The notes under the pieces were generated by a model. That model was not told the origin of the DNA, searched no databases, and saw only the letters and a program-made list of their open reading frames with translations. The position numbers and the translations under genes were made by a program. DNA of 6,734 bases from JBOFOR01 sp051654865 (GTDB lineage: Bacteria > Bacillota > Clostridia > Peptostreptococcales > Peptostreptococcaceae): contig JBOFYV010000006.1 of NCBI GenBank assembly GCA_051654865.1, forward strand, positions 1-6,734, in the 5' to 3' direction. Shown here in pieces: positions 1-5,619 of the stretch (its first letter is position 1; every line of letters starts with the position of its first letter).

Positions 1-89
1 ACATTTCCAAATTTACTTCTTATTATGTCTAGATCCCATTTTCTACATTTTTCTAAAACACGATCTGGTTTAACATTAAAATCATACAT
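1..89 (-). CDS. MalY/PatB-like PLP-dependent C-S lyase/aminotransferase, N-terminal fragment (cut by window edge)
   Basis: Only the first 29 codons plus two bases lie in the window. The ATG at 87-89 is preceded by GAGGTG (96-101) six bases upstream, a good ribosome binding site. The peptide begins MYDFNVKPDR, followed by C..KWD and then SKFGN. This spacing of (F/Y)DF, DR, C, WD and FG matches the start of E. coli MalY and the related PatB cystathionine beta-lyases, as I recall their sequences. These are fold-type I PLP enzymes that split C-S bonds in cysteine conjugates or cystathionine; E. coli MalY also modulates MalT. The gap from the EIIBC stop is 37 bases with no hairpin, so it is probably the last visible gene of the PTS operon. 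The catalytic lysine and the rest of the enzyme lie outside, so the call rests on a short N-terminal signature and is only moderately sure. Confidence 0.6.
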   Translation of the reverse strand, partial: MYDFNVKPDRVLEKCRKWDLDIIRSKFGN

Positions 90-126
90 ACTCTTCACCT
101 CTAATTTATTAAATCGTTTTCATAAA

Positions 127-1494
127 CTATAAATCTGTATATCTATCTTTTATATATATAAGTAATAAAGTACTTATAAAAATACCTATTATAACACTTA
201 AGTAATATCCTAAAAACGGAGTTACATTACCTAATAATGGGTCTATTATATTTGCTCCCGGAGCCAAACGTTTTACACCTAAGAAATTACCTATAATTGA
301 GGCTACTGATGCTCCAATTATTTGAGATGTTAAAATAGCTCTAGGGTCATTTACAGCATAAGCTATTGCAGGTTCTGTAATCCCAAACAAACCTACTACA
401 AGTGCAGATTTACCATTTTCTACTTCTTCTTTATTAAATAATTTTGGCCTAAGAATAGTTGCTATTCCTATAGATACAGTAGGAATAACCGTTGCTATTG
501 CTACTGTTCCAAAATATATGAAATTACCTTCTTGAGCCATACTAAATGCAAATATATACGCAGTCTTATTTATTGGTCCACCCATATCTAAAACTACCAT
601 TATAGCAATTATTACGCATAATATCATCGAGCTTGTTGTTGATAGTGAATCTAAAATACTCATCATACCAACCATAAGTGCACTTAATAAAGGGCCTAGT
701 ATATAAAATATCACAGTACTTATAAACAATGTGCTTACAAGAGGTATTATTAAAAATGACATTAGTTGAGTCAAGCTTTTGTTAATTTTTATTTCTTTTA
801 GATATTTTACAAAGTATCCAACTAAAATACCAACTACTATAGCTCCTAATACTCCTCCTCCACTAGCTGTGAGTAAAAGTTTTTCATTTGCTATTAAGTA
901 ACTACCTAAAAGTGCTGGTGCTAAAGCCGGCTTACCTGATATTGAATATGCAATATATCCACCTAGTATAGGTATCATTAATTCAATACCCATAACCCCT
1001 ACTGATTTGAGTAAAAATGGATATGTTCCAACTTGAGGTATCGATCCTTTAGTCATTATAGATGCTATAGAAATTAAAAGTCCTGCAGCTATTGCAAGTG
1101 GTATTGTATAAGATACACCAGTCATTATGTGTTTGAAAATGCCGGTACTATCAATACTTTTAGAACCTTTGTATAATTTACTCTCTTTTTCTATATTGTC
1201 AAATACTATACTTGGATTTCTTAGTACTTGATTTATATCCTTCTTTAAAACTTTTTTGCCTTCAAACCTTTTCATTTCATCATCTGAAAGTCCTACACCA
1301 ATTGCTAAAACTACATAATCAGCTTCTTTGATATCATTATCACTAAGAACTAATTCATTACCTAAAGCACCTTGGGTTTCAATTTTAATTTGATGACCTC
1401 TTATTAATCCCTCATCAGTGAGTGATTCTGCTACCATATATGTATGAGCAACACCTATTGGACAATTTGTTATACCTACTATTTTATATCCCAT
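127..1494 (-). CDS. PTS fructose-family EIIBC permease
   Basis: A 455-residue membrane sugar permease that takes phosphate from EIIA onto its EIIB cysteine and phosphorylates the sugar as it enters through EIIC. Residues 1-98 are a fructose-type EIIB: the start GITNCPIGVAHTYMVAE carries the phospho-cysteine Cys11 and the family's AHTYMAAE-like block. Residues about 115-450 are EIIC, with MTGVSYTIP (124-132), about ten hydrophobic segments, GGPINKTAY (305-313) and GITEPAIAYA (371-380). The EIIA domain is separate, in the gene just upstream. The ATG at 1494 has AGGA (1504-1507) nine bases upstream, overlapping the EIIA stop codon. The substrate cannot be named: the family takes fructose, mannose, mannosylglycerate and others, and parts of EIIC that are usually conserved are altered here (the PHGG segment reads APGANI). 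The family is sure, the substrate open. Confidence 0.93.
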   Translation of the reverse strand: MGYKIVGITNCPIGVAHTYMVAESLTDEGLIRGHQIKIETQGALGNELVLSDNDIKEADYVVLAIGVGLSDDEMKRFEGKKVLKKDINQVLRNPSIVFDNIEKESKLYKGSKSIDSTGIFKHIMTGVSYTIPLAIAAGLLISIASIMTKGSIPQVGTYPFLLKSVGVMGIELMIPILGGYIAYSISGKPALAPALLGSYLIANEKLLLTASGGGVLGAIVVGILVGYFVKYLKEIKINKSLTQLMSFLIIPLVSTLFISTVIFYILGPLLSALMVGMMSILDSLSTTSSMILCVIIAIMVVLDMGGPINKTAYIFAFSMAQEGNFIYFGTVAIATVIPTVSIGIATILRPKLFNKEEVENGKSALVVGLFGITEPAIAYAVNDPRAILTSQIIGASVASIIGNFLGVKRLAPGANIIDPLLGNVTPFLGYYLSVIIGIFISTLLLIYIKDRYTDL

Positions 1495-1503
1495 AAAATC
1501 ACA

Positions 1504-1508
1504 TCCTA
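1504..1508 (-). promoter_or_regulatory. Ribosome binding site of EIIBC embedded in the EIIA stop codon
   Basis: On the minus strand the bases read TAGGA: TAG is the EIIA stop and AGGA is the only Shine-Dalgarno-like match before the EIIBC ATG, nine bases away. Ribosomes finishing EIIA therefore end on the EIIBC initiation site, which suggests translational coupling that keeps the two PTS proteins in proportion. The coupling is inferred. Confidence 0.55.
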
Positions 1509-1937
1509 ATTAATTGTAGATTTTATCTTATCTATTATTTGTTTTTCATTCTCTAATGACTTTAACTCTTTTACAAAGTCTTCTTTCATTAGATTCCTAG
1601 CTAACTTAGATATTATCTGTAAGTACTCGTTGTCTATGTTTTTACTAGGTATAGCTAATGCAATTACAAAATCAACATCACATTTTTCTATACAGTCCCA
1701 GCTAACTTTATTATTTAAAGTACATATTATTATAGATATTTCTCTTATTACTTCACATCTACAATGTGGCATTGCTATACCACTACCTATATATGTACTA
1801 AATTTATTTTCTCTTTCTATAAGACCCTTTAGATATAGTCTACTTTCTTTAACAAGTCCTTCTTCTTTTGCTATATTTGCTATTTGTTGCAAAATTTCTA
1901 TTTTACTATTACCATTTATATTTTTCTTAACTATCAT
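1506..1937 (-). CDS. PTS fructose-family EIIA protein
   Basis: A 143-residue cytosolic phosphocarrier of the fructose/mannitol EIIA (PTS_EIIA_2) family. It passes phosphate from HPr to the EIIB domain encoded next to it. The active-site block is GSGIAMPHCR (51-60), with His58 as the phosphorylated residue; the family usually reads GIAIPHG. The length fits a single EIIA domain. The ATG at 1937 has a strong GAGGAG (1946-1951) eight bases upstream. Its first 11 bases overlap the end of the regulator gene, and 11 bases separate its stop from EIIBC, so regulator, EIIA and EIIBC form one tightly packed operon. A plus-strand reading frame across this gene (1630-1956) has no family signature and is a shadow. 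Confidence 0.93.
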   Translation of the reverse strand: MIVKKNINGNSKIEILQQIANIAKEEGLVKESRLYLKGLIERENKFSTYIGSGIAMPHCRCEVIREISIIICTLNNKVSWDCIEKCDVDFVIALAIPSKNIDNEYLQIISKLARNLMKEDFVKELKSLENEKQIIDKIKSTIN

Positions 1938-3804
1938 AGCTATTGCTCCTCATTAATATTTCTATAAACTCATTTAAAGATGAACATTCACACAGACTAT
2001 TAACTATTTTTCCTTTTTTAGTGTTTGAGTGAATAAACGGGAAAATATGTTTATTTTCTTTTTTATCTGAATCTAAACAAGCTACAAATACTAGCTTTAC
2101 ACTTGTATTTCCCCAATTAATTGCATCTTTTAATATACATATTGCTATTGCATTTTTATTTTTTACTGAAATGCAATGAGGTACTGCTACTAAGTCAGAA
2201 ATTTCAGTTGATGATAATTTTTCTCTATTTAATATAGTTTCTTTGTCTTCTTTACTTATAAAGTCTTTATTTACCATATCACTACATACAAATTCTAGAA
2301 GTTGTTTTTTATCTTTTAGTTCTAAATTTTTATAAAATATATCTACATTAAATAATGATGTAAGATAACTTTGTAGATATGATTTATTTAATTTATCTTC
2401 TATCTTTTGTATATCAATCTCATTTAAAACATGAGATACTTGTATGAAACCTTTATCTTTTGTATATTGATTTTCTATATTTATAGTGGATATTATAAAA
2501 TCTATTTCATCTAGATTTATATAATCCAAATAATGTACTTGATAACATCCTATAACTTCTATTTGAGGAAAATATCTTCTTAGTTTTATTCTAATAAGTT
2601 CTGATGTACCTATCCCTGTGTTACAAACTATAATTGCTTTACAACTTGTCTTTTGTTTAGCTCTTTCTATTGCTGTAGCAAAATGAATAGCTATGTACCC
2701 AACTTCGTTAGAATTAATTTTTATATCTAAGTTATATTCTAATATAGTTGATAGATCTAGTGCATAGTTAAAAGAGTCTGGATAGCTTCTTTTTACTTGA
2801 TCTAAAATAATATTTTCAACATCTATTTTATAATAGTATCTATTATAAGAATTTAATATGTGTTTTACTAAATTTGATACAAGCACACTATCTTCGTATA
2901 AAAATGACTTATATTTAATATCAATTTCATTTAATGCTATCTTTACTAGCTCTTTTATTTTTTCTTCATTAATTACTTCATTAGAAATTATGTTATTTGC
3001 TTTAAGCAACATATTTAAGTAGTCTATTTCATCTTCAACTAAACTTATGTTAATTTCCTTTTGTAGTAATTCTTTAAATTCATCATCAAATATATTTTCA
3101 TAAATATTTTCTTCATATATATTTTTATCTATGTTATAACCATTATTAGCTCTAAAGCAAGTTATAGCTATAAACTTAGTTAAATATAATATTTCATAAT
3201 CATTTTTTTCTATTTTCTTAGATACTATTTTCTTTTCAATAAACTTTTTTAGTTTAAATATAAATTCATTATTTATATTGCCAAGTTCAATTGATAAACT
3301 TATTTCATTTAAGTTTTCATCCTTAAAAAAGTATTTCATACAACACTTTCTTATATCTTCTTCATATCCTTCTAAGTATAATCCACTGTAAGGTTTGTAC
3401 TTTAGCTTTATGTTGTACTCCTCTAGTGCACTTCTTATACTCGTTAATTCATTTTGAAGTGTTGATCTACTTGTGTACAATTTTTCTGCTAATAAATCTA
3501 AACTTATTGGATAATCTTTTAGTATATTTTTTAGTAAATCCGTAGTTATAAACGATTTATTTATATCGGTTATAGAGTTTAAGTATTCTCTAAAGTTATC
3601 ACTAGATTCTATAACTAATTTATATCCTAATCTTTTAGCCGATTCTATTTTTGCACCATAATCCTCTAAATCTTTATTTATAGCTTTTATATATCTTTTT
3701 ATACTTCTCTCACTTACATTCAAATACGTAGCTAGTGAACTACTTGGTGTATATGTATCACTTGAGTTAAGATATGATATAATCATTTTACTTTTTTCTT
3801 TCAT
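1927..3804 (-). CDS. PRD-containing transcriptional regulator (BglG/MtlR/LicR type) with EIIB-like and EIIA-like domains
   Basis: A 625-residue PTS-controlled DNA-binding activator, most likely of this operon. Domains in order: an N-terminal helix-turn-helix (about 5-60; LATYLNVSERSIKRYIKAIN is the recognition unit), a second HTH/Mga-like segment (about 85-150; LAEKLYTSRSTLQNEL), PRD1 (about 170-275), PRD2 (about 285-385), an EIIB-like domain (about 388-470; VCNTGIGTSELI, Cys394), and an EIIA-like domain (about 480-620; VAVPHC, His543). PRD2 keeps both expected histidines (His315 in LVKHI and His374 in GYIAIHF). In PRD1 the usual first-histidine position is Phe211. In this family phosphorylation by HPr or EIIA/EIIB tunes activity by glucose availability and inducer. 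There is no RNA-binding CAT domain, so it is a DNA-binding regulator and not an antiterminator. The ATG at 3804 has AGGAAGGG (3811-3818) six bases upstream. Confidence 0.93.
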   Translation of the reverse strand: MKEKSKMIISYLNSSDTYTPSSSLATYLNVSERSIKRYIKAINKDLEDYGAKIESAKRLGYKLVIESSDNFREYLNSITDINKSFITTDLLKNILKDYPISLDLLAEKLYTSRSTLQNELTSIRSALEEYNIKLKYKPYSGLYLEGYEEDIRKCCMKYFFKDENLNEISLSIELGNINNEFIFKLKKFIEKKIVSKKIEKNDYEILYLTKFIAITCFRANNGYNIDKNIYEENIYENIFDDEFKELLQKEINISLVEDEIDYLNMLLKANNIISNEVINEEKIKELVKIALNEIDIKYKSFLYEDSVLVSNLVKHILNSYNRYYYKIDVENIILDQVKRSYPDSFNYALDLSTILEYNLDIKINSNEVGYIAIHFATAIERAKQKTSCKAIIVCNTGIGTSELIRIKLRRYFPQIEVIGCYQVHYLDYINLDEIDFIISTINIENQYTKDKGFIQVSHVLNEIDIQKIEDKLNKSYLQSYLTSLFNVDIFYKNLELKDKKQLLEFVCSDMVNKDFISKEDKETILNREKLSSTEISDLVAVPHCISVKNKNAIAICILKDAINWGNTSVKLVFVACLDSDKKENKHIFPFIHSNTKKGKIVNSLCECSSLNEFIEILMRSNSYDS

Positions 3805-3862
3805 AAATAACCCTTCCTATATTTATTATATTTTAAAAATTCGTTTTCCTTAATATATATAT

Positions 3863-3882
3863 ATGTCACTTATAAGTGACAT
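3863..3882. promoter_or_regulatory. Perfect 20-bp palindrome, candidate operator of the PTS operon
   Basis: ATGTCACTTATAAGTGACAT is exactly its own reverse complement. It lies 59 bases before the regulator start codon in an intergenic region that is otherwise almost pure A/T. Its centre (TATAAG on the minus strand, 3869-3874) could also serve as a -10 element, which would place an operator directly on the promoter. It has no T-run after it and no loop, so it is not a terminator. The binding protein is unknown: the regulator encoded downstream, or another repressor, could bind it. Confidence 0.55.
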
Positions 3883-3890
3883 TTTTACTA

Positions 3891-3910
3891 TTTTCGATAT
3901 TTTTCGATAT
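3891..3910. repeat. Tandem direct repeat, two exact copies of TTTTCGATAT, candidate activator site
   Basis: Two identical 10-base units stand back to back (3891-3900 and 3901-3910), about one DNA helical turn apart. A shorter near-copy, TTTTCATAT, follows at 3922-3930. They lie on the upstream side of the 20-bp palindrome as seen by the minus-strand operon, where the -35 region would fall if the palindrome centre is the -10 element. Helically phased direct repeats there are a common layout for activator binding. The role is inferred. Confidence 0.4.
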
Positions 3911-3993
3911 TTTTTTAATTATTTTCATATTTCTTAACTTTATCATAAAATTTAATTTTTATACTTTTTTATTCATACTTTAAAATCTTACGT

Positions 3994-4020
3994 AAAAAAA
4001 GAATTGCCTGTTGGCAATTC
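3994..4020 (-). terminator. Rho-independent terminator of the rubrerythrin gene
   Basis: On the minus strand a perfect 8-bp stem GAATTGCC/GGCAATTC with a 4-base AACA loop (4001-4020) is followed by seven T (3994-4000). It starts 25 bases after the rubrerythrin stop. It separates rubrerythrin transcription from the PTS operon, so that operon needs its own promoter within about 3805-3993. Confidence 0.92.
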
Positions 4021-4044
4021 TAAGTTGTTCATATATTAGATTTA

Positions 4045-4638
4045 TTAATTTGCAAACGGAGAGTTTGAATATAATATAAAATACCCTTGCGGATGTTTAC
4101 ATACCTCACAGGCCTTAGGCGCTTCTTTTCCAGTATGAATATGTCCACAGTTCAAACATATCCACTGCTCTTCACCTTCACTTTTAAATAAAGTACCATT
4201 TTCAATTTTTTGTGCAAAGTCACCAAATCGGTCTCCATGAGTTTTTTCTATTTGCGCTATTTTTTCGAAACTATTAGCAACTGCTAAAAATCCTTCTTCT
4301 CTAGCAGTTTTAGCAAAGTCTTTATAAACTACATCCCATTCATGATATTCATCTTTTTGTGCAGCTCTTAACGTTTGATTTATATTATCAAAAATTTCTA
4401 CTGGATATCCTCCATCTATGTATATAGTTTCTCCTACTAATTCTTTTAGATGATCATAAAATACTTTTGCATGAGCTCTTTCTTGATCTGCTGTATATAA
4501 AAATACCCGTTCTATAAGTGCTAGTTTTTCTTTTTTAGCTTGCGATGCTCCAAAAGTATATCTATTTCTAGCTTGACTCTCTCCTGCAAATGCTCTCATC
4601 AAATTTTCTTTAGTTTTGCTATCTTTTAGTAAATTCAT
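4045..4638 (-). CDS. rbr: Rubrerythrin (diiron peroxidase with C-terminal rubredoxin domain)
   Basis: A 197-residue cytosolic non-haem iron protein that reduces hydrogen peroxide to water, a standard oxidative-stress enzyme of anaerobes. Residues 1-145 are the ferritin-like diiron domain: Glu20 in FAGESQARNRY, Glu53/His56 in DQERAH, Glu100, and Glu131/His134 in EKTH. The rubredoxin domain has Cys161/Cys164 (CLNCG) and Cys177/Cys180 (CEVC), followed by KHPQGYF. The frame could extend to an ATG at 4665, but 4638 is chosen because AAGGAG (4645-4650) sits six bases upstream of it, no such site precedes 4665, and this start gives the MNLLKDSKTKENLMRAFAGE-like opening and Glu20/Glu53 numbering of D. 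vulgaris rubrerythrin. The position matching ligand Glu97 there seems to be Val103. It has its own terminator; a TATACT (4680-4685) could be the -10 element. Confidence 0.96.
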   Translation of the reverse strand: MNLLKDSKTKENLMRAFAGESQARNRYTFGASQAKKEKLALIERVFLYTADQERAHAKVFYDHLKELVGETIYIDGGYPVEIFDNINQTLRAAQKDEYHEWDVVYKDFAKTAREEGFLAVANSFEKIAQIEKTHGDRFGDFAQKIENGTLFKSEGEEQWICLNCGHIHTGKEAPKACEVCKHPQGYFILYSNSPFAN

Positions 4639-4644
4639 AACGTA

Positions 4645-4650
4645 CTCCTT
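4645..4650 (-). promoter_or_regulatory. Ribosome binding site fixing the rubrerythrin start
   Basis: AAGGAG on the minus strand, six bases before the ATG at 4636-4638. The in-frame upstream ATG at 4663-4665 has only weak A-rich sequence before it. This site would itself lie inside the coding region if the longer start were used, so the shorter 197-residue product is preferred. Confidence 0.85.
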
Positions 4651-4729
4651 TTTTAAAGTTATCATTGATATTATTTCTTAGTATATCTTTTTTAAACTCT
4701 ATTTTAGGAAATAATATTTTACATTATTA

Positions 4730-5404
4730 TTATTGTCCGATTATTATCCAATTATTATCCCTTGCGTAATTTAATAAATGTGAATCAGGATTTACTGCTA
4801 CTGGATTTCCTACTAGCTCTAGTAGCTTAATATCTCTTATACTATCAGTGTAAAACCAACTATTTTCCCAATCTATTTTTTCTGTAAAGTATTTTTCTAG
4901 TTCATCTACCTTTTTGTCCCCTTCTATTAATGTTAGTTTTTGCTTGTGGTTATATACTTCATTTTTATCATATGATAGTTTAGTTCCTATTACAGTATCT
5001 ATATTCAAACCCTTTCCGATAATTTTCAGTAATGGCTCATACGCTCCACTTATTATTACTGTATGCATTCCCTTTTCTTGAGCTTCTAATACTTTTTCCA
5101 CTATATCTCGATTCAATTCATTATTTAAGTTTTCGCTAGTCTTATAAAAGAAGTTTTCTATTTCACTTTTACTCATATCTTTAAATATTTCATCAAATCC
5201 TTCTACTGCCTTATTTCTTAGCTTTATATTGGTTTTTTTGCCGCCTATACCTAATTTGTAAACTATATACGCTGGCAATAGCCTTATATACACTTTTGCT
5301 ATTTTAGATTTTGGATAATCAAGCTTGTACCATTGTTTCATTAAATAAGGTATTGTGTCCTTTGGAAATAACGTTCTATCAAAATCAAATACTGCTAATT
5401 TCAT
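4730..5404 (-). CDS. HAD-superfamily subfamily IB phosphatase (SerB-like fold)
   Basis: A 224-residue predicted cytosolic phosphohydrolase. All four HAD motifs are visible: motif I AVFDFDRTLF with nucleophile Asp7 and acid/base Asp9; motif II TVIISGAY with Ser119; motif III lysine around Lys164 in GDKKVDEL; and motif IV FYTDSIRDIKLLELVG with Asp187 and Asp191. The alpha-helical cap between motifs I and II and the ending PVAVNPDSHL fit subfamily IB, which contains phosphoserine phosphatases and similar enzymes. The natural substrate cannot be read from the sequence. The frame continues to an ATG at 5458, but 5404 is chosen because GGAGG (5411-5415) precedes it by six bases and motif I then sits at the very N-terminus as usual. 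It stands alone between the SPFH terminator and rubrerythrin; no clear terminator follows, so some read-through into rubrerythrin is possible. Confidence 0.9.
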   Translation of the reverse strand: MKLAVFDFDRTLFPKDTIPYLMKQWYKLDYPKSKIAKVYIRLLPAYIVYKLGIGGKKTNIKLRNKAVEGFDEIFKDMSKSEIENFFYKTSENLNNELNRDIVEKVLEAQEKGMHTVIISGAYEPLLKIIGKGLNIDTVIGTKLSYDKNEVYNHKQKLTLIEGDKKVDELEKYFTEKIDWENSWFYTDSIRDIKLLELVGNPVAVNPDSHLLNYARDNNWIIIGQ

Positions 5405-5410
5405 ATTTTT

Positions 5411-5415
5411 CCTCC
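5411..5415 (-). promoter_or_regulatory. Ribosome binding site fixing the HAD phosphatase start
   Basis: GGAGG on the minus strand, six bases before the ATG at 5402-5404. It rules against the longer frame starting at 5458, which would add 18 residues unlike the family. Confidence 0.85.
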
Positions 5416-5470
5416 ACATATTGTAGTTTAAAGTTTTTTGTATTTTTATAATATACAATTATTTACATTT

Positions 5471-5476
5471 ATTATA
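5471..5476 (-). promoter_or_regulatory. Possible -10 element for the HAD phosphatase gene
   Basis: TATAAT on the minus strand, about 67 bases before the start codon and after the SPFH terminator, which is where a promoter is needed. A convincing TTGACA-like -35 is missing; the best match is TTAAAA at a short 15-base spacing. The surroundings are nearly all A/T, so chance matches are common. Confidence 0.3.
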
Positions 5477-5539
5477 TATATTACACATTAATTTTAATAT
5501 TAATTATGCTTATCTCTGTCGTATAATGCCCTTGTACAT

Positions 5540-5579
5540 AAAAAAGTACTTATATTGTTCTTAATATAAGTACCTTTTT
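5540..5579 (-). terminator. Rho-independent terminator of the SPFH gene (bidirectional in form)
   Basis: A perfect 11-bp stem, GTACTTATATT (5546-5556) and AATATAAGTAC (5563-5573), encloses a 6-base loop. On the minus strand it is followed by six T (5540-5545), 46 bases after the SPFH stop. The plus strand also has a T-run (5575-5579) after the stem, so it could stop transcription both ways, although no plus-strand gene is seen here. Confidence 0.88.
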
Positions 5580-5619
5580 ACATATATAAAACTACTTTTT
5601 TATTGTATATTTTATATTT

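Noticed and set aside
1630..1956. Open reading frame of 108 codons on the plus strand
   Set aside because: It lies wholly opposite the clear EIIA gene, has no family signature, and its leucine/isoleucine-rich translation is what an antisense frame of such a gene gives.
3824..3829. TATAAT-like sequence just before the regulator ribosome binding site
   Set aside because: Transcription from it would begin within or next to the ribosome binding site, leaving almost no leader. No good -35 lies 16-18 bases upstream (TTAAGG at best).
4659..4673. PerR-box-like sequence TTATCATTGATATTA before rubrerythrin
   Set aside because: It matches 11 of the 14 defined positions of the TTATAATNATTATAA consensus, which is tempting because rubrerythrins are often PerR-controlled. 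But it is poorly palindromic, with only three of seven arm pairs matching, and the region is nearly all A/T, so I do not call it.
4734..4760. Repeated ATTATTATCC at the end of the HAD gene
   Set aside because: It falls inside the coding frame, where it encodes an isoleucine-rich C-terminus, and one short A/T-rich repeat there is not evidence of a separate element.
5500..5580. Plus-strand TATAAT (5522-5527) followed by the hairpin and T-run, as a possible small RNA
   Set aside because: No -35 element stands at proper spacing and the transcript would be only about 45-50 bases, nearly all terminator. The hairpin is explained by the SPFH gene end.
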